DNA of 64,000 nt. Origin: Moniliophthora roreri. Its lineage: Eukaryota; Basidiomycota; Agaricomycetes; Agaricales; Marasmiaceae. The stretch lies in assembly GCA_001466705.2 (NCBI GenBank), contig LATX02000186.1, positions 310,001 through 374,000 of the forward strand. Direction: 5' to 3'. The translations under genes were made by a program, and so were the position numbers. The notes beneath the pieces were generated by a model that made no database searches, was not told the DNA's origin, and was given only the letters and a program-made list of their open reading frames with translations. Positions 31,565 to 43,035 of this stretch are shown here, one piece after another (the first letter of the stretch is position 1; every line of letters starts with the position of its first letter).

Positions 31565-32741
31565 GCTCCACTCGGTAAGCATCGGACCCTCGCTAGAGGC
31601 GATGTTTTCTAGAGTAGCAAAAACTTCAAATGACAGGGCTGCAGGGCGGTTAGCCCAAGAAAAGGTGAAAAGTTGATATGCATCTACAGAGAATGTTGAA
31701 TTCAAAGCCGTAAGAATCACCTTCAATAGGATACTGTACGAAAACACTGACGGAAATTCCGGTTTGCTAACTTGGACAAGGTCGCACGAGGCCCTCATTG
31801 ACCAGTGCCTATTCGTATGTTACGAATGTTCCGTAAGATGCCGAGAACAAAATGAATAAAAAGTGGGAGATCGTAGATTTTGGAAAATCATCAGCAAGCG
31901 TCGTTCTTCTTTTGACGTTTTGATGCTAGTTGTTGGCCATCTGTAGCTTTAGACAGAAGATTCACCTTGATAAACTGCAGGAATGGCCAAGTTTTATGCA
32001 CTGTTGTGATGGCGTGAGCGGAGAAGGAAGGTGCGAAGGAAAAGCATATGCGGCGTTGTGACTGCCCGGCAATTTCCGAACCGTTAACCCGCTGCGCTCA
32101 GCGCTCATCAGCGTCGCACCCTCCCCTCGTTATTCTCACTTACAACCCTGAACTGGACTCAATATCTCCTGTATTTGACATGACTGAATTCATGCATCTC
32201 GTCTCCTGAACGCCCAGACCTAATCCAAGCAGCCGGGTCGACGTATGGTTGGTTTTGCTGGTGTCTAGGCCGCGATAGTGTTTCAAATTTCAAAAGTTGT
32301 CGCGGTACGCCGATGGTATGTCTAGCAGCACAATGTGAGTTAAATTTTCAGCTAGACGGCGTACAAGCTCGCCTTTTTTTCCAGGCGATAAACTAAGTCA
32401 CTCCAAGATCGTCCTCAAGCTTTGCGCTAATAATCTGTAGTCCAAAAATATGCACAGCACATGTACAGTGGCTTCACGAATTGTCAAGGACATCCATTAG
32501 TCTTAATATCAGGTTCCTCAAGGACTTACTTGCCAGGAATGCGGTTTCAGAACTTGCCGATTAGGAGTGCCTCCTTTTCGAATCTGTGGACCTTCCTAGA
32601 CATTCCCCACAAGTTGCATAAAAACCACCTTTCCCTACTCAAGCCAACTCAAACTAACTTGAACCCGTACCACAACCATCCCTATCAGAACACACGGCAC
32701 CTTCACTGCTCTACCAAGCATTAACCGCTCATAGCACCCAT
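31565..32741. other. Divergent upstream region between UPO5' and the small acidic-tail gene
   Basis: It contains the third copy of the conserved UPO upstream block at 31796-31885 (CATTGACCAGTGCC, GTATGTTACGAATGTTC, GTAGATTTTGGAAAAT) and, to the right, the promoter of the plus-strand gene at 32742 (GCATAAAAACC at about 32617). No other gene seen. Confidence 0.45.
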
Positions 32742-33173
32742 ATGTCTTTCTACAACTTCGACTACAACTACCCCTCGTCGTCGTCCATGACTCTCGAGCA
32801 AACATCTGCCATATCGTCTACTCCTATGAGTATGCCAAACAACTCTTACTTCACATCGCCGCCTTCCGGAGCGGCAGTACCCCTTTCTTCCCCTGATACC
32901 ATCCAGGCAAGAGCTTACACAAACCCCAGCTCTTTTGGAGAGCGACGCGGGTATTCATACACCATCGCCTTTGAAGCCACAAAGCCGATCGGTCAGGTCA
33001 CTATAGCCAAAGGCAATCTCGAGCCCAGAGCTGGGGCTTTGCCCCGCAGAACTCGAAAGAGAGTTTCTACACTTCCCAAAGTGGCTGTTGTCACGGAGTC
33101 GAAGAGCTTTGATCTCTTCGTAGAATCATCATCTTCCAGTCCTTCTTCGGACGATTCTGATAACGATGAATAG
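32742..33173 (+). CDS. Small protein with acidic Ser/Asp tail, unknown
   Basis: A 143-aa frame without introns. The N-terminus is rich in Tyr, Ser and Asn (MSFYNFDYNYPSSSSMTLEQ). The middle contains ERRGYSYTIAFEATKPIGQV and a basic segment LPRRTRKRVSTLPK. The C-terminus is SFDLFVESSSSSPSSDDSDN followed by DE. There is no signal peptide. It looks like a short, disordered, probably nuclear or regulatory protein; I do not know the family. A degenerate copy lies at 28046-28440, and in both cases the gene is divergent from a UPO gene, so the two were probably duplicated as a pair. Confidence 0.5.
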   Translation: MSFYNFDYNYPSSSSMTLEQTSAISSTPMSMPNNSYFTSPPSGAAVPLSSPDTIQARAYTNPSSFGERRGYSYTIAFEATKPIGQVTIAKGNLEPRAGALPRRTRKRVSTLPKVAVVTESKSFDLFVESSSSSPSSDDSDNDE

Positions 33174-33562
33174 TTTCTTTACTAAACTTGTACGAATGAT
33201 ACGACTTTTTTTTTTTTGCTCTTATACCTTTGGAAATATATTTTGCGCACCGCACAAGTACTATTCGCTTGAGCAGTCGAGATGAAGGGTGATACAGAGG
33301 TAATATTCACCATGCTGCCTATGCGCAAACTCTGCAAGAGGACGAGGAACCAGAGGCTGGAAGCAAGGCCCGTTTACCAGGACCGTGCCAACATACAACA
33401 TATCCCATCCCCCGAAAGACGAAACAAAATTATCGAACCGGCAACGTTCTCGGGTAGACTGCGCGTTGCGGATCGCTCACGGGTGTGCACATGGATGAAC
33501 AGAAGCGAAAGTGACGAACGTCATTTACTCTGACAGAAGCTACGACATCTGCAACAGCATTT

Positions 33563-36379
33563 TTAATTCCAAGCTTGCTGCGCAAAAAGTCCAAGAACAG
33601 CATTGAACAAGAAGGGACTGTAAGAGCTAACGTCGGCATCTGTGTACTGCCTGTCGCTCTGCAACGAGTTCAAAGCATCCAAAACGTTCGACTGAACAAA
33701 GTCGGAAAAGACAAAATCCACAGCCGCGTCTTCGGTAACGTTTGGAGGACGTGAGGCAATGTAGTTTGGGAGAGGGAAAACCTCCATCGGTGCATGAGGT
33801 ATATCGTCACCGACTCCTGGACAAGCCTACAGGAACGTCGTAAAATTCTCGGATAACAGAATGGGAAAGTTGGCACATACGTCTGTCGTAATATATCCTA
33901 GAGTCAGATTATTCGCTGCTCTCCTCACGGCACCATCATGTCTCAGGTTCATATCCTGTAACCACGCTCTATACCTCATCTCAATCTCCCCACGAGCGTA
34001 CAGGTCGTCTTCCAAGCTCCTGCGCTGAGCGCCCGTCGGGTTATTGAGCGTTGGCAACACTTGTTGGGCCAGGGAAAGGGGTACATCTGGAATGTATACA
34101 AAGGCGTTCGTGAATGGTGACGAGGTCAACTGGTCGTTCTTCGTAAAGGGACCGGCGAAGAGGTCAAATCGTTGTGAACCGGCTTGAATGATGATATAGT
34201 TGGGAATGTCAGCACGGCTGTTGTTGATGGCAAGTGCAGTTGGTACCGCCTGTGAATGTACTAATTCGTCAGAGTTCTCCACACAGTTCAGATGAAACAC
34301 ACCTGCTCAGCGAATAACGAAAGTAGAGAGTTGTTTGATGGATAGGGCGCTCTAAATGGCCCAAAGTTACTTCACGATTTTGAATAGACGCCAGAGAACA
34401 CGTACCGATTTAGCAGGTAGTCTTGAGGTGCCGTACCAAACAAAAAATCAAGATTGAATCTGTCTGATAGGTCATATAAACCTCGTCTGATACTATCACC
34501 GGCGTCCGTATCGAAGCTAGTGTTGCTTTTGCCAGAGTGGAACTATGATAGACGATCAAGGTCTGAGCCGAAGAGGATAAAGTGGGACACTTACCTCATA
34601 AGTCACGCGATTAGTGTCGAGGTAGCGTCTACTGAAGGTGATGTTCTTCGTTTCATCGGTTTCCAATTTGGCACCTGATCCGCTTGATTAGAATGGACTT
34701 GTAACATCGAAGGGTCGAATTGTACACGTACTCAACCAGCCTAAGATGAGGTTAGGCAAATCTTTATGGACGCAAGTCATCCGGCTTACCAACTGTTTCC
34801 ATGTATCTACCACTCTCGAGCGACATTGATCGTCCATCGAGTTGAACTGCGGACAATGTTAGAGATCATATCTCAGTACTAGACTAACTCTATACTCACG
34901 ACAATCGCGAATGTGGGTGTGGCCTAGGAAACGCATGAGCATAGCGGAAGCCCATTATAACGCAATACATACCCCCGAAGATAAGAATAGGCGTAGTTGG
35001 GTGCACTGCTCTAATAGCATCATGGACAATAGGCCACTTATCACGGGCCACTGGCATGTGCCTACGGAAGTAAGTAAGAAGGTTGGATCGGAAGGGTGCA
35101 TAACACGTACCCCACGAGCAGGAAGATATCGGGTTCATCTTGTATCGCGTCTACGAACTACTCCATATAAGATATTAGCCACAAAAGGCCAGTCCAAGAT
35201 AACTCACCCAGGACTCTTTGACCATATCCGCTACCTTTTGAACAGTGGTGTTCTCGTCGTTACTAGTGAATTCGAAAAGCACTCCGAACGCCGTCACTGA
35301 ACGACCCCTTTGGGTAAGAAAACTCGTCAGAAGACACCAAGCATCCATGTCACGTAGGCGTACTTTCGAGTCGTGAACTTTGCAAAACGATCTATCGAAG
35401 CAGGTTCTAGTTCCACAAGCCAGCCAACCACGAAAGGTTACTTACTACCCACGGGAACGCTGACTGCGTTGTTATTTTCATCCACAACAGTGATATTCAC
35501 ATTCGAAGACAGATAACGACCATCAAGTGCTGGTGCAAAGTTCTGGTGCCTGTAATGTGATCATCATTAATGACGGGGTCAAAGACTAAGAAAGGGAATG
35601 AAACATACATGTCGAGCGTGATGTTGTAGATGTATAGCTCGTGGCTAAGGCAACTTTGAGGGAACGGGACACGATATTGATACGGGGTACGTACTTGCCG
35701 ATGGCCATCACGTCGTAAGGGAGTTGTTTGAGGAACTCATTAGACTAAAAGGATAGTCGGAAGTAAGGTGGAGTATCAGAAAAAGTTGGGAACACGAACT
35801 TCTTGGCCATCAATGCCCCCGGGAGGGAAACCATCGGAAAGACCGGTGCCTGAGTTCAATGAGTTGTGAACCCCATAGGAAACCAAGGAATTTTACCATC
35901 GTGAAGGTCACCCGAATCTACTAGGAGAAGATCGACGTCTTTTTCCTGCCAATGCAGTCAGACAGACAGTAAAAGGTGAGGGAATAACAATTCCGACCAA
36001 AGCAATCTCCTTCATATGCGCTACAAACGACGCAAAGTCGCCAAGGTCGGCACTGGGGTGGTCGTGTGAGTGGGTGGTTGGCAGCAATGAGCAGGCTGTT
36101 CACCTATAATTCGGTTCCGGGAAGGACTCCTTTTGATGTCCAAGAAGCCAACCTACACTGAAAAGTCAATAATAAAGCTCATTCCGAGATACTTTGAGAG
36201 AACGCACCATGACTATCCGTCGTATGGATAAAATTAATATCGCCCCATTCTAATGGCCGCGTCGGTGGAGTCAATAACGGTCTTTTTGGTTTGCCGTGAT
36301 GATGATCGTGCTTCTCTCCACCGCACCCATAAGCCCCCACTGCAAATGCAAGAAGAATCCCGTACGAAATCCTCATCAT
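33563..36379 (-). CDS. Secreted 5'-nucleotidase-like metallophosphoesterase A
   Basis: Many short exons. Signal peptide MMRISYGILLAFAVGAYG, a His-rich spacer, then the metallophosphoesterase motifs in order: DINFIHTTDSHG (motif I, D-x-H), [45 protein letters not shown] (motif II, GDxxD-like), YDVMAIG then HEL across an intron (together the GNHE motif III), [11 protein letters not shown] then HTHIRDC (GHTH motif). The C-terminal domain ([59 protein letters not shown]) matches the family of yeast YHR202W, a vacuolar or secreted 5'-nucleotidase-like protein. Start at the ATG pair at 36379-36374. It probably hydrolyses nucleotide or other phosphate esters in the secretory or extracellular space. 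A plus-strand paralogue lies at 39708. Confidence 0.8.
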
Positions 36380-36762
36380 CGTGGTGGTATTGAAGAACAA
36401 GAAGAGTTTCGAGGACTTGTACGTATTTATAGCCGATTAGGCCAGGACTCAATCAGCAGAGGTTGATTGATGCCAGTTTTCATCAACGGACACGGCCAGA
36501 AGTGTTTCGCGGGAGGGTGTGGGTTGCATGGTGTCAAAACGAACGGATAGTAAGGATAATACGGGGATCATGCAAAGACCGAATCAAATGTTTCTGGACG
36601 TGATGGTGTTTGGAGGACAAGAATATAAGCGCCCTAAACGCTTGAGCTTCACACGGAGCACAGTGAACATAATTCTCAATACATATACTACATATATGTT
36701 ATGAACTTCGTACATGTAAACGACGAGCTCGCTCTATACGGGATGAAAGGTATTGGACAATT

Positions 36763-37297
36763 TCAAGCACCGGCTACACCTGTCGCAGTTCCCCGTCCGA
36801 CGTTGACGACGAACTGAGAAGATATCTGCTGTGAGCTAAAATCCAACTGGGATCGTGGTCCAAAAGCACTTTGGGCAGGAAGGAGCGATTGCTAAGGTAA
36901 AATGTGAATGAATTAACACACCATGAAAGCCCGAAAGGCTTACCTGAGCATTCAATTGTTGAAACCCGTTCTTAGCAGGACCGGGCTGTGTCTGGAATTG
37001 AGAACCCTGCGCAGGCACCTGCCCATTGTGCTTCGCCTTCATCACCCTCTTGGTGCCAGCAATTCGTCTTGGGCCGCGGATGGTTCCTAAAGAAATCTCA
37101 ACCTCCTCCTCGTCATCTTCATAGTCTGGGAGATCTGCAGGAGGCTGCCAGTAACGGAGAGGTGGGATGCGAATAGTTCCAGCGCTGGGGCCGGACATGA
37201 CGATGTCTTGATCGGAGGAGGGCGCAGGCTGAGGAATGCGTTGTGCAAAACCCGGAACGAACTCGTCTCGCTGCGTGTAGTAGTGGTCGAACTGCAT
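36763..37297 (-). CDS. Hypothetical proline/glutamine-rich protein
   Basis: Two exons. Exon 1 starts at 37297 (MQFDHYYTQRDEFVPGFAQR), contains DLPDYEDDEEEVEISLGTIR and a basic stretch RRIAGTKRVMKAK, and ends NGFQQLNAQ. A GTAAGC...CTTAG intron follows. Exon 2 reads QSLLPAQSAFGPRSQLDFSS, then SSQFVVNVGRGTATGVAGA, and stops at 36763. About 160 aa, mostly disordered. No family recognised. Confidence 0.5.
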
Positions 37298-37724
37298 CGG
37301 GGGCACGGGCAAAGATTAATGAAAAGGTACAAGAAAGTGTGTGGTTCGAAATAAGGAATGAGAAAAGATGATCGACACGGTCAACGTGGGACGGCTAGGG
37401 ATTTAATTCTTGTGGGGTAAAACACCGATCTTTATAAGTACTTAGCTGGTGTGGTCGATCCATGGCATTACCTTTTGCGGATTAATAGATGCTTTAAGGA
37501 GTCGAACAATAAGCTGGCCATTGTCATCGACGGACAATAGGGGTGACTGTCCTTGGAGGGATATTTCGAGTCTTCCTTGACCGAACAAATGTGGGTAGAG
37601 ATGCACTTTGGCCCATTCATCATGTATTCAACACACCGTAGCGACTCTAAAAAACATGAACGCGACCTGTTTCTGGTATACGACTGTCATTAACGAAAAG
37701 CCACAACAACACAGAAGAGCGCAC

Positions 37725-38846
37725 CTATGGACCCACTTTCCTCGCCACCCAGAACTCGGCTCGATAAATCCACCTCATCATTGCGCTCGAATCATGCGTA
37801 TACTCGCATTCCACTGTCTTTGGTTCGTGCTCGAATGTAAAGCCTATGGTACGAGCAGCCGCAAGAACCTCTTTCAGGCTAAGCTCTAGTTTGGCTTGAC
37901 ACCAAAGTAATGGTCCAAGATTGATCCAAACGCCGCCTGGCCGGAGGAGAGAATGTATCTTTTCGAGTGTGGAAAGGATATTTAGTGAGGTGTCAATGAA
38001 GAATAGGGTGACAACGTAATCATATTGACCCGATAGATTGAGAAAATCGCCTTCGAAAAGGTGTAAATTCTCGTTCAAACGAGGAACGACGTCCGGGAAC
38101 CGAATGGCTCGAAACAAGGCGTCGTTGGAGCGTTGGTGAGAGAACCAGTATCCGTATGGATGCAGAACGTGCTGGTCTGTTCTGGTTGTGGTTTCGAGAG
38201 ACAGTAGAAATCGAAAAGCCAGGTTCATGAAGAAACTGAGCTCATTAGCAGTCGTGTTGAATCCCAATTGCGAAATCTCCCAAGCCAAACGACCCAAACC
38301 TGAGCCCGGTACCAACACACGCTTCTCTGCACGCTTGTCGACATCAACGAGCCTAAGAACGTCAAGAATGGGCTGAATGATCCTGTTTCGCTCCTCTGCA
38401 CCATCGGTACTCCAATCTCGCACAAAATGCTTGAGCGATTCTCGAACGCGAGATATATTACCAGAATCTATTCCTGGGAGCCACTGGTCATTCAGGTTCG
38501 GAAATTCTCGTTCGGCCAATCGAGCTATGGCATCGGTGACATGTGCATTAACCTCGGTCGTTTCCTGAAGCCTGTTGAGCTTTGCTGGGTAACCAAGGTC
38601 ATATCCGATTCTTTTATGCGTGCGCCCGACAGATGCATATGAATTTCGCATGGAATTTAGCTGGGCCTGCGATAACTGGCGGTAACGGTGGTAAGAATAA
38701 TAGGCATTTTCGACTGAGAAAGGACGGAAAGTCCTGGATTCTTGAGTGAAAAAAGAGCGAATTTCTGACCACGAGAGTGAAGGAATTGTTCTGTAGACGA
38801 GGTATCCGATGACGATGGGGAGGAAGCAGGCAAGAACCGTGTCCAT
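37725..38846 (-). CDS. Carnosine N-methyltransferase-like (N2227 family)
   Basis: Single-exon 373-aa protein of the N2227-like/CARNMT1 family (PF07942), SAM-dependent methyltransferases that methylate carnosine or histidine side chains. An N-terminal hydrophobic segment (LACFLPIVIGYLVYRTI) could be a membrane anchor, which is unusual for CARNMT1. The methyltransferase core shows AEKRVLVPGSGLGRLAWEIS (SAM motif I), GFNTTANELSFFMNLAFRFL (the family signature after motif I), HPYGYWFSHQRSNDA, FEGDFLNL (motif II), YDYVVTLFFIDTSLNIL and LRPGGVWINLGPLLW (motif III). All family landmarks are present, so it should be active. Yeast YNL092W is the best-known fungal member. Confidence 0.85.
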   Translation of the reverse strand: MDTVLACFLPIVIGYLVYRTIPSLSWSEIRSFFTQESRTFRPFSVENAYYSYHRYRQLSQAQLNSMRNSYASVGRTHKRIGYDLGYPAKLNRLQETTEVNAHVTDAIARLAEREFPNLNDQWLPGIDSGNISRVRESLKHFVRDWSTDGAEERNRIIQPILDVLRLVDVDKRAEKRVLVPGSGLGRLAWEISQLGFNTTANELSFFMNLAFRFLLSLETTTRTDQHVLHPYGYWFSHQRSNDALFRAIRFPDVVPRLNENLHLFEGDFLNLSGQYDYVVTLFFIDTSLNILSTLEKIHSLLRPGGVWINLGPLLWCQAKLELSLKEVLAAARTIGFTFEHEPKTVECEYTHDSSAMMRWIYRAEFWVARKVGP

Positions 38847-39707
38847 GCTGTGCAGGCCGACAACAAGGCACGGTAACGTTGCTCCCGAACTCGTCTCAAT
38901 TAATCAGAACTCAGGTGCCAACACATGGCACGTTGATACGTCGCGTCGGCATTTGTATATGTGTTCCGTATGGTCGTTGCATCATTTCAGCGGATCTGTT
39001 GCTTACCGCTGTCGAATCTGCTAGGATACTCTGACGCGGCCGTTTCAGCCAGCGTTTCTGTAAAATATTTCCTAGGTTAGAATGCGTTTCTATGAGAGCT
39101 GCTGTCTTGTAATCGTGAACCTCCGTTGCTCATTTTCTGTTCATGGGCACCCAGAAAACCGTAAAGCTTAAAACTGTACTCACATCCCCAGTTCATTTCT
39201 AATGCGGTCGGGACGCACATGAATGAGTTCTTTGTACCCACATTTCACTAGTAAGAGCCGAGTTGTGCCTCCAGTGAAATGGTGAAGCGTAGAGTGCCAT
39301 TATGACAACGTTGATGTGAACAAAATAGGCTACGACAGTTGCTATAAGTCGGCGGAAGGCTATCAGCCTTGATACGGTCTCTGAGGGCATCGTGGATGTA
39401 GGACTCTCAGAGAAACGCAGGAAACGCTACTTCTAATTTTACAGGGACGCTGAGAAACGGCCGCCTAAATCACGACAGCTAGTACTTATACCGTGTTTAG
39501 TAACGAGGAACACAAATGAAGGAACAAGGAGAATGAGCCGTTGATGAGGCCGTTGATGAGACATCCGAGGAGAATGCAGCCCTGAATGCAGTCCTGATCC
39601 AAGCTTTGATACAACTCCTGATTACATTCTTGGCGCAGTCGCAGAATACATCAAAAAGCTTGCAAATCCAGGATGGATCCTCGACTTCGGTTGCTTCCCG
39701 ATCCATC
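38847..39707. other. Divergent promoter region, CARNMT1-like / nucleotidase B
   Basis: About 860 bp between divergent genes. No coding segment with family features. Confidence 0.45.
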
Positions 39708-42582
39708 ATGAAGCTCTTCACGGCCATCCATGTCTTGTCGGCTCTGTCTCTGACGGTTCGCGCGTGCGGTGACGACCATGACCACCCTCATGGGCATATT
39801 CGCAAGAGATTCCCACCTTCGGCACAATTGACTCCACCTTCGCGACCTTTGCAATGGGGGGACATAAATATCCTGCACACTACCGATACTCATGGTGAGC
39901 TACAGACGACTTCCTGAGTGAAATATTGCTGAAAGGACCGCTCATAGGTTGGTTGCTTGGACACCAGAAGACTTCATTCCCGGAACCCAATTACAGGTAT
40001 TCGTTCCTTCTCGCTCAGTACCTGACCTCATGTTAAAAGTTGCTCAGCGGAGACCTTGGAGATTTCTCCTCGTTCGTTGCTCACATGAAGGAGCTGGCTA
40101 TTGAAAAAGACGTTGATCTTTTAATAGTAGATTCTGGTGATCTTCATGACGGTGCGGTCATAGCTTAGTCCTCTTATTCACCTATATTCACCCGCTGTGC
40201 AGGAACGGGACTGTCGGACGGCTTCCCTGCTGGAGGTGTAGATGCTCATGATGTCAGTTGCATTTCCCAAAGAAAAACATGTGTTACTCAGTTTACTCCC
40301 AGTCAAACGAATTCCTCAGACGCATTCCTTACGATGTAATGGCTATTGGAAAGTGCGTAAACACGTCGGGCCTGTCCAGGTTGTAGCTGATTTGTCCCTT
40401 GACAGCCACGAACTCTACGTTTACGAAAATGCCCTTGACATGTACGTCGTATCATGGGCATGTCTGCGTTTTCGGCAGTTCACACTTTCCCTTTCTCAGG
40501 TATCAAAACTTTGCACCCGCCCTCAAAGGCCGATATCTTTCCTCAAACGTCAATATCACTGTAGTAGACCAAAATAACAACACAATTAATGTTCCTGTTG
40601 GAGGTGAGCACTGACCTGATGCCGCAGTTCTGCACCATCTGACAAAGTCTATTTATTGCTAGAACGTTTTGCTAAATTCAAGACGCGAAAGTGTGTCATC
40701 GGAGCTTGCTTTACTTCATTTTACGAGTTCTGAACATTCTTCTCCAGGGGTCGTAATATCACTGCATTGGGTGTTCTCTTCGACTTTACCGGCAACTCCA
40801 AGAATACAACTGTACAAAAGGTGGCAGATATGGTCAAGGAGGCTTGGGTTCGTCTACATTTCAGTATATTAACAAAATACCTAACTAATACCTCTCTAGT
40901 TTGCAGATGCCATCAAAGACGAACCTGACGTTTTCCTGCTTGTTGGGTATGTCACCTTCCCTATGGATACGTTCGTTGACTAAAAGGGTTTTTCTAGACA
41001 CATGCCTGTAAACCGGGATAACTGTAAGCCAAGCCCATCTTGATGCTGTCCGATTCTCTTACTGAACGTTCATCATTTTGATCCAAGGGCCCATCGTCTT
41101 TGATGCCATCCGCGCTGTACACCCCAATACGCCCATTCTTATTTTTGGGGGTAAGACGTTCGCTATACTACCGTTCTTGCCAAAGTACTCACAGACGTAT
41201 CATCATCAGGCCATACACACATTCGGGATTGTGGTATATTGATTTCGTGATACAGTATGGCTTTTGCCCTGACGTGGTATTCATAGTTCAACTTGATGGT
41301 CGCTCAATGTCACTCGAAAGTGGACGTTACATGGAAACGATAGGTACGTTCCTGTCAACTCTAATGGATTTGGATCTCGTATTGACTTTCTCGTAGGCTG
41401 GATGAGTCAGTTCACTATACATTCTGGTGCGACAGCGTCATTGACACATTGTACATAGGCGCCAAGCTCGGCAAGCATGAAGATAGAACCAAGAACATCA
41501 CTTTCAGCCGCAGGTATCTCGATCCGAACCGCGTCACATACGAGGTAAAACTATTCCGATTCGGATGGAAGATGGCTAAATCGACTCGTTTTCAGTATCA
41601 CACTGGCCGCGAGGGCCGCTCCTTTGACACGAAGGAAGGCAAGGCTATTACCCAAGGACTCCTAGACCTTTCAGAGCGATTTGACCTCAACCTCACGTAC
41701 GGAACTGCTCCCAATGACTACACAATTTTCCAGTATGCACCCACTCTATTGTCGCGATCTAGCACATTTCTGACTTTCCATGAAAAGGGTTCCCTATCCC
41801 TCGAACACTTCGTTGCTTTCGTTATTCGTTGAGGAGGTTTGTCTGATTGATCAATACGTTTCTCAATCTTCTCTGAATCACCGTGATACAAGGCTTCACC
41901 GGCAGTCCTCTCAATCAACAACACTCGTGCGTCGATTCCTAACCTCGTGATCATCAACTCTGGCTTGCAGAGATTCGACGTCTACAAAGGTCCATTCACC
42001 AAGAACGACCAACTCACCGCCTCGCCTTTCAAAGATGCGTTCTTCTACATCCCTGAGGTTCCTCTCAATGTTGCACTTCAGGTCCTCGATGCTCTTAACA
42101 AGGCGGGTGAGGCAAGGCGCAGAGAGCTTGAGGAAGACTTCTACGCCAGAGGTTACGTCGGTACAAGGTTCATAGAGTGGCTCGAGGACATGGATAGGGG
42201 ACACAACGGTGCTGTGAGGAGGGTAGCTCAGAACCTCACTTTGGGTTATGTGACTAGCGATGTGAGCTCCCCTTTTTCAACCTTCAATCGTTCTACTTTT
42301 CTAATAAAGTATTTATAGTCTTGCCCCGGAGTTGGAGACGACACCCTTCATGCGCCGCTTCCCTTCTTCTCCGTACCCGACTTTGTCGCTTCCAAGGTCC
42401 CCGATGTTGCGGACGATGCTCCTATCGATCTGGTCTTTCTGGACTTTATCCAGAACCAGCTCATAGGTATCTTGAACTCGGTACAGTCAGAAAAGTCGTT
42501 CGCTGTGGCGGACGTACAAACCTACAGTCCCGTCTTTACCAATGAGGTTTTGGGAGTTTACGCTCAAGCTGCATGGAACTGA
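39708..42582 (+). CDS. Secreted 5'-nucleotidase-like metallophosphoesterase B
   Basis: Paralogue of the gene at 33563-36379. Signal peptide [19 protein letters not shown], a His-rich [11 protein letters not shown] spacer, [63 protein letters not shown], the GNHE motif split by an intron (ATTGGAAA...CCACGAACTC), [11 protein letters not shown] with GHTHIRDCG after the next intron, [20 protein letters not shown] and a C-terminus [20 protein letters not shown]. More than ten short introns. The metal-binding motifs are all kept, so both copies may be functional. The two genes are divergent, suggesting an inverted duplication with other genes between them. Confidence 0.8.
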
Positions 42583-43035
42583 ATTATGTAAAACTATTTG
42601 TATATACATGTCCTAATACTGCTCCTGCTTTCTGGTGTTTGCAATCCCTTCCGTCTAATAATAACAATGCTTTGGAACTATGATCTACGTTTGAAAAGTG
42701 CATAAACAAGGCATGAGTAGTTTTCTCCCCGAGTGTGTAACCCGAGATATTTTCACACCCAATCCCCGAGTAATGCCACTCCGAGTCGCGAATCCCAACG
42801 ATCGTCGCTCACTTGATCAACCGCTTTCGTTTTGGTAGCTCTCGTCTCTAAAATTCTTACACAATTTATGTTGGGTTGATCTGGACTTGCGAAAATGGGT
42901 ACACTGCGGATTATCACTGGCAAAAAATAACTCGGGTTGGACTGTTTTCGTATCTCGGGTTGATCCAGAAATTTAGCTCGAAAAGCTATCTCGGGGAGAA
43001 ATCGTATTTCGCATAAAAAAGTGATGGTGAGGTCT

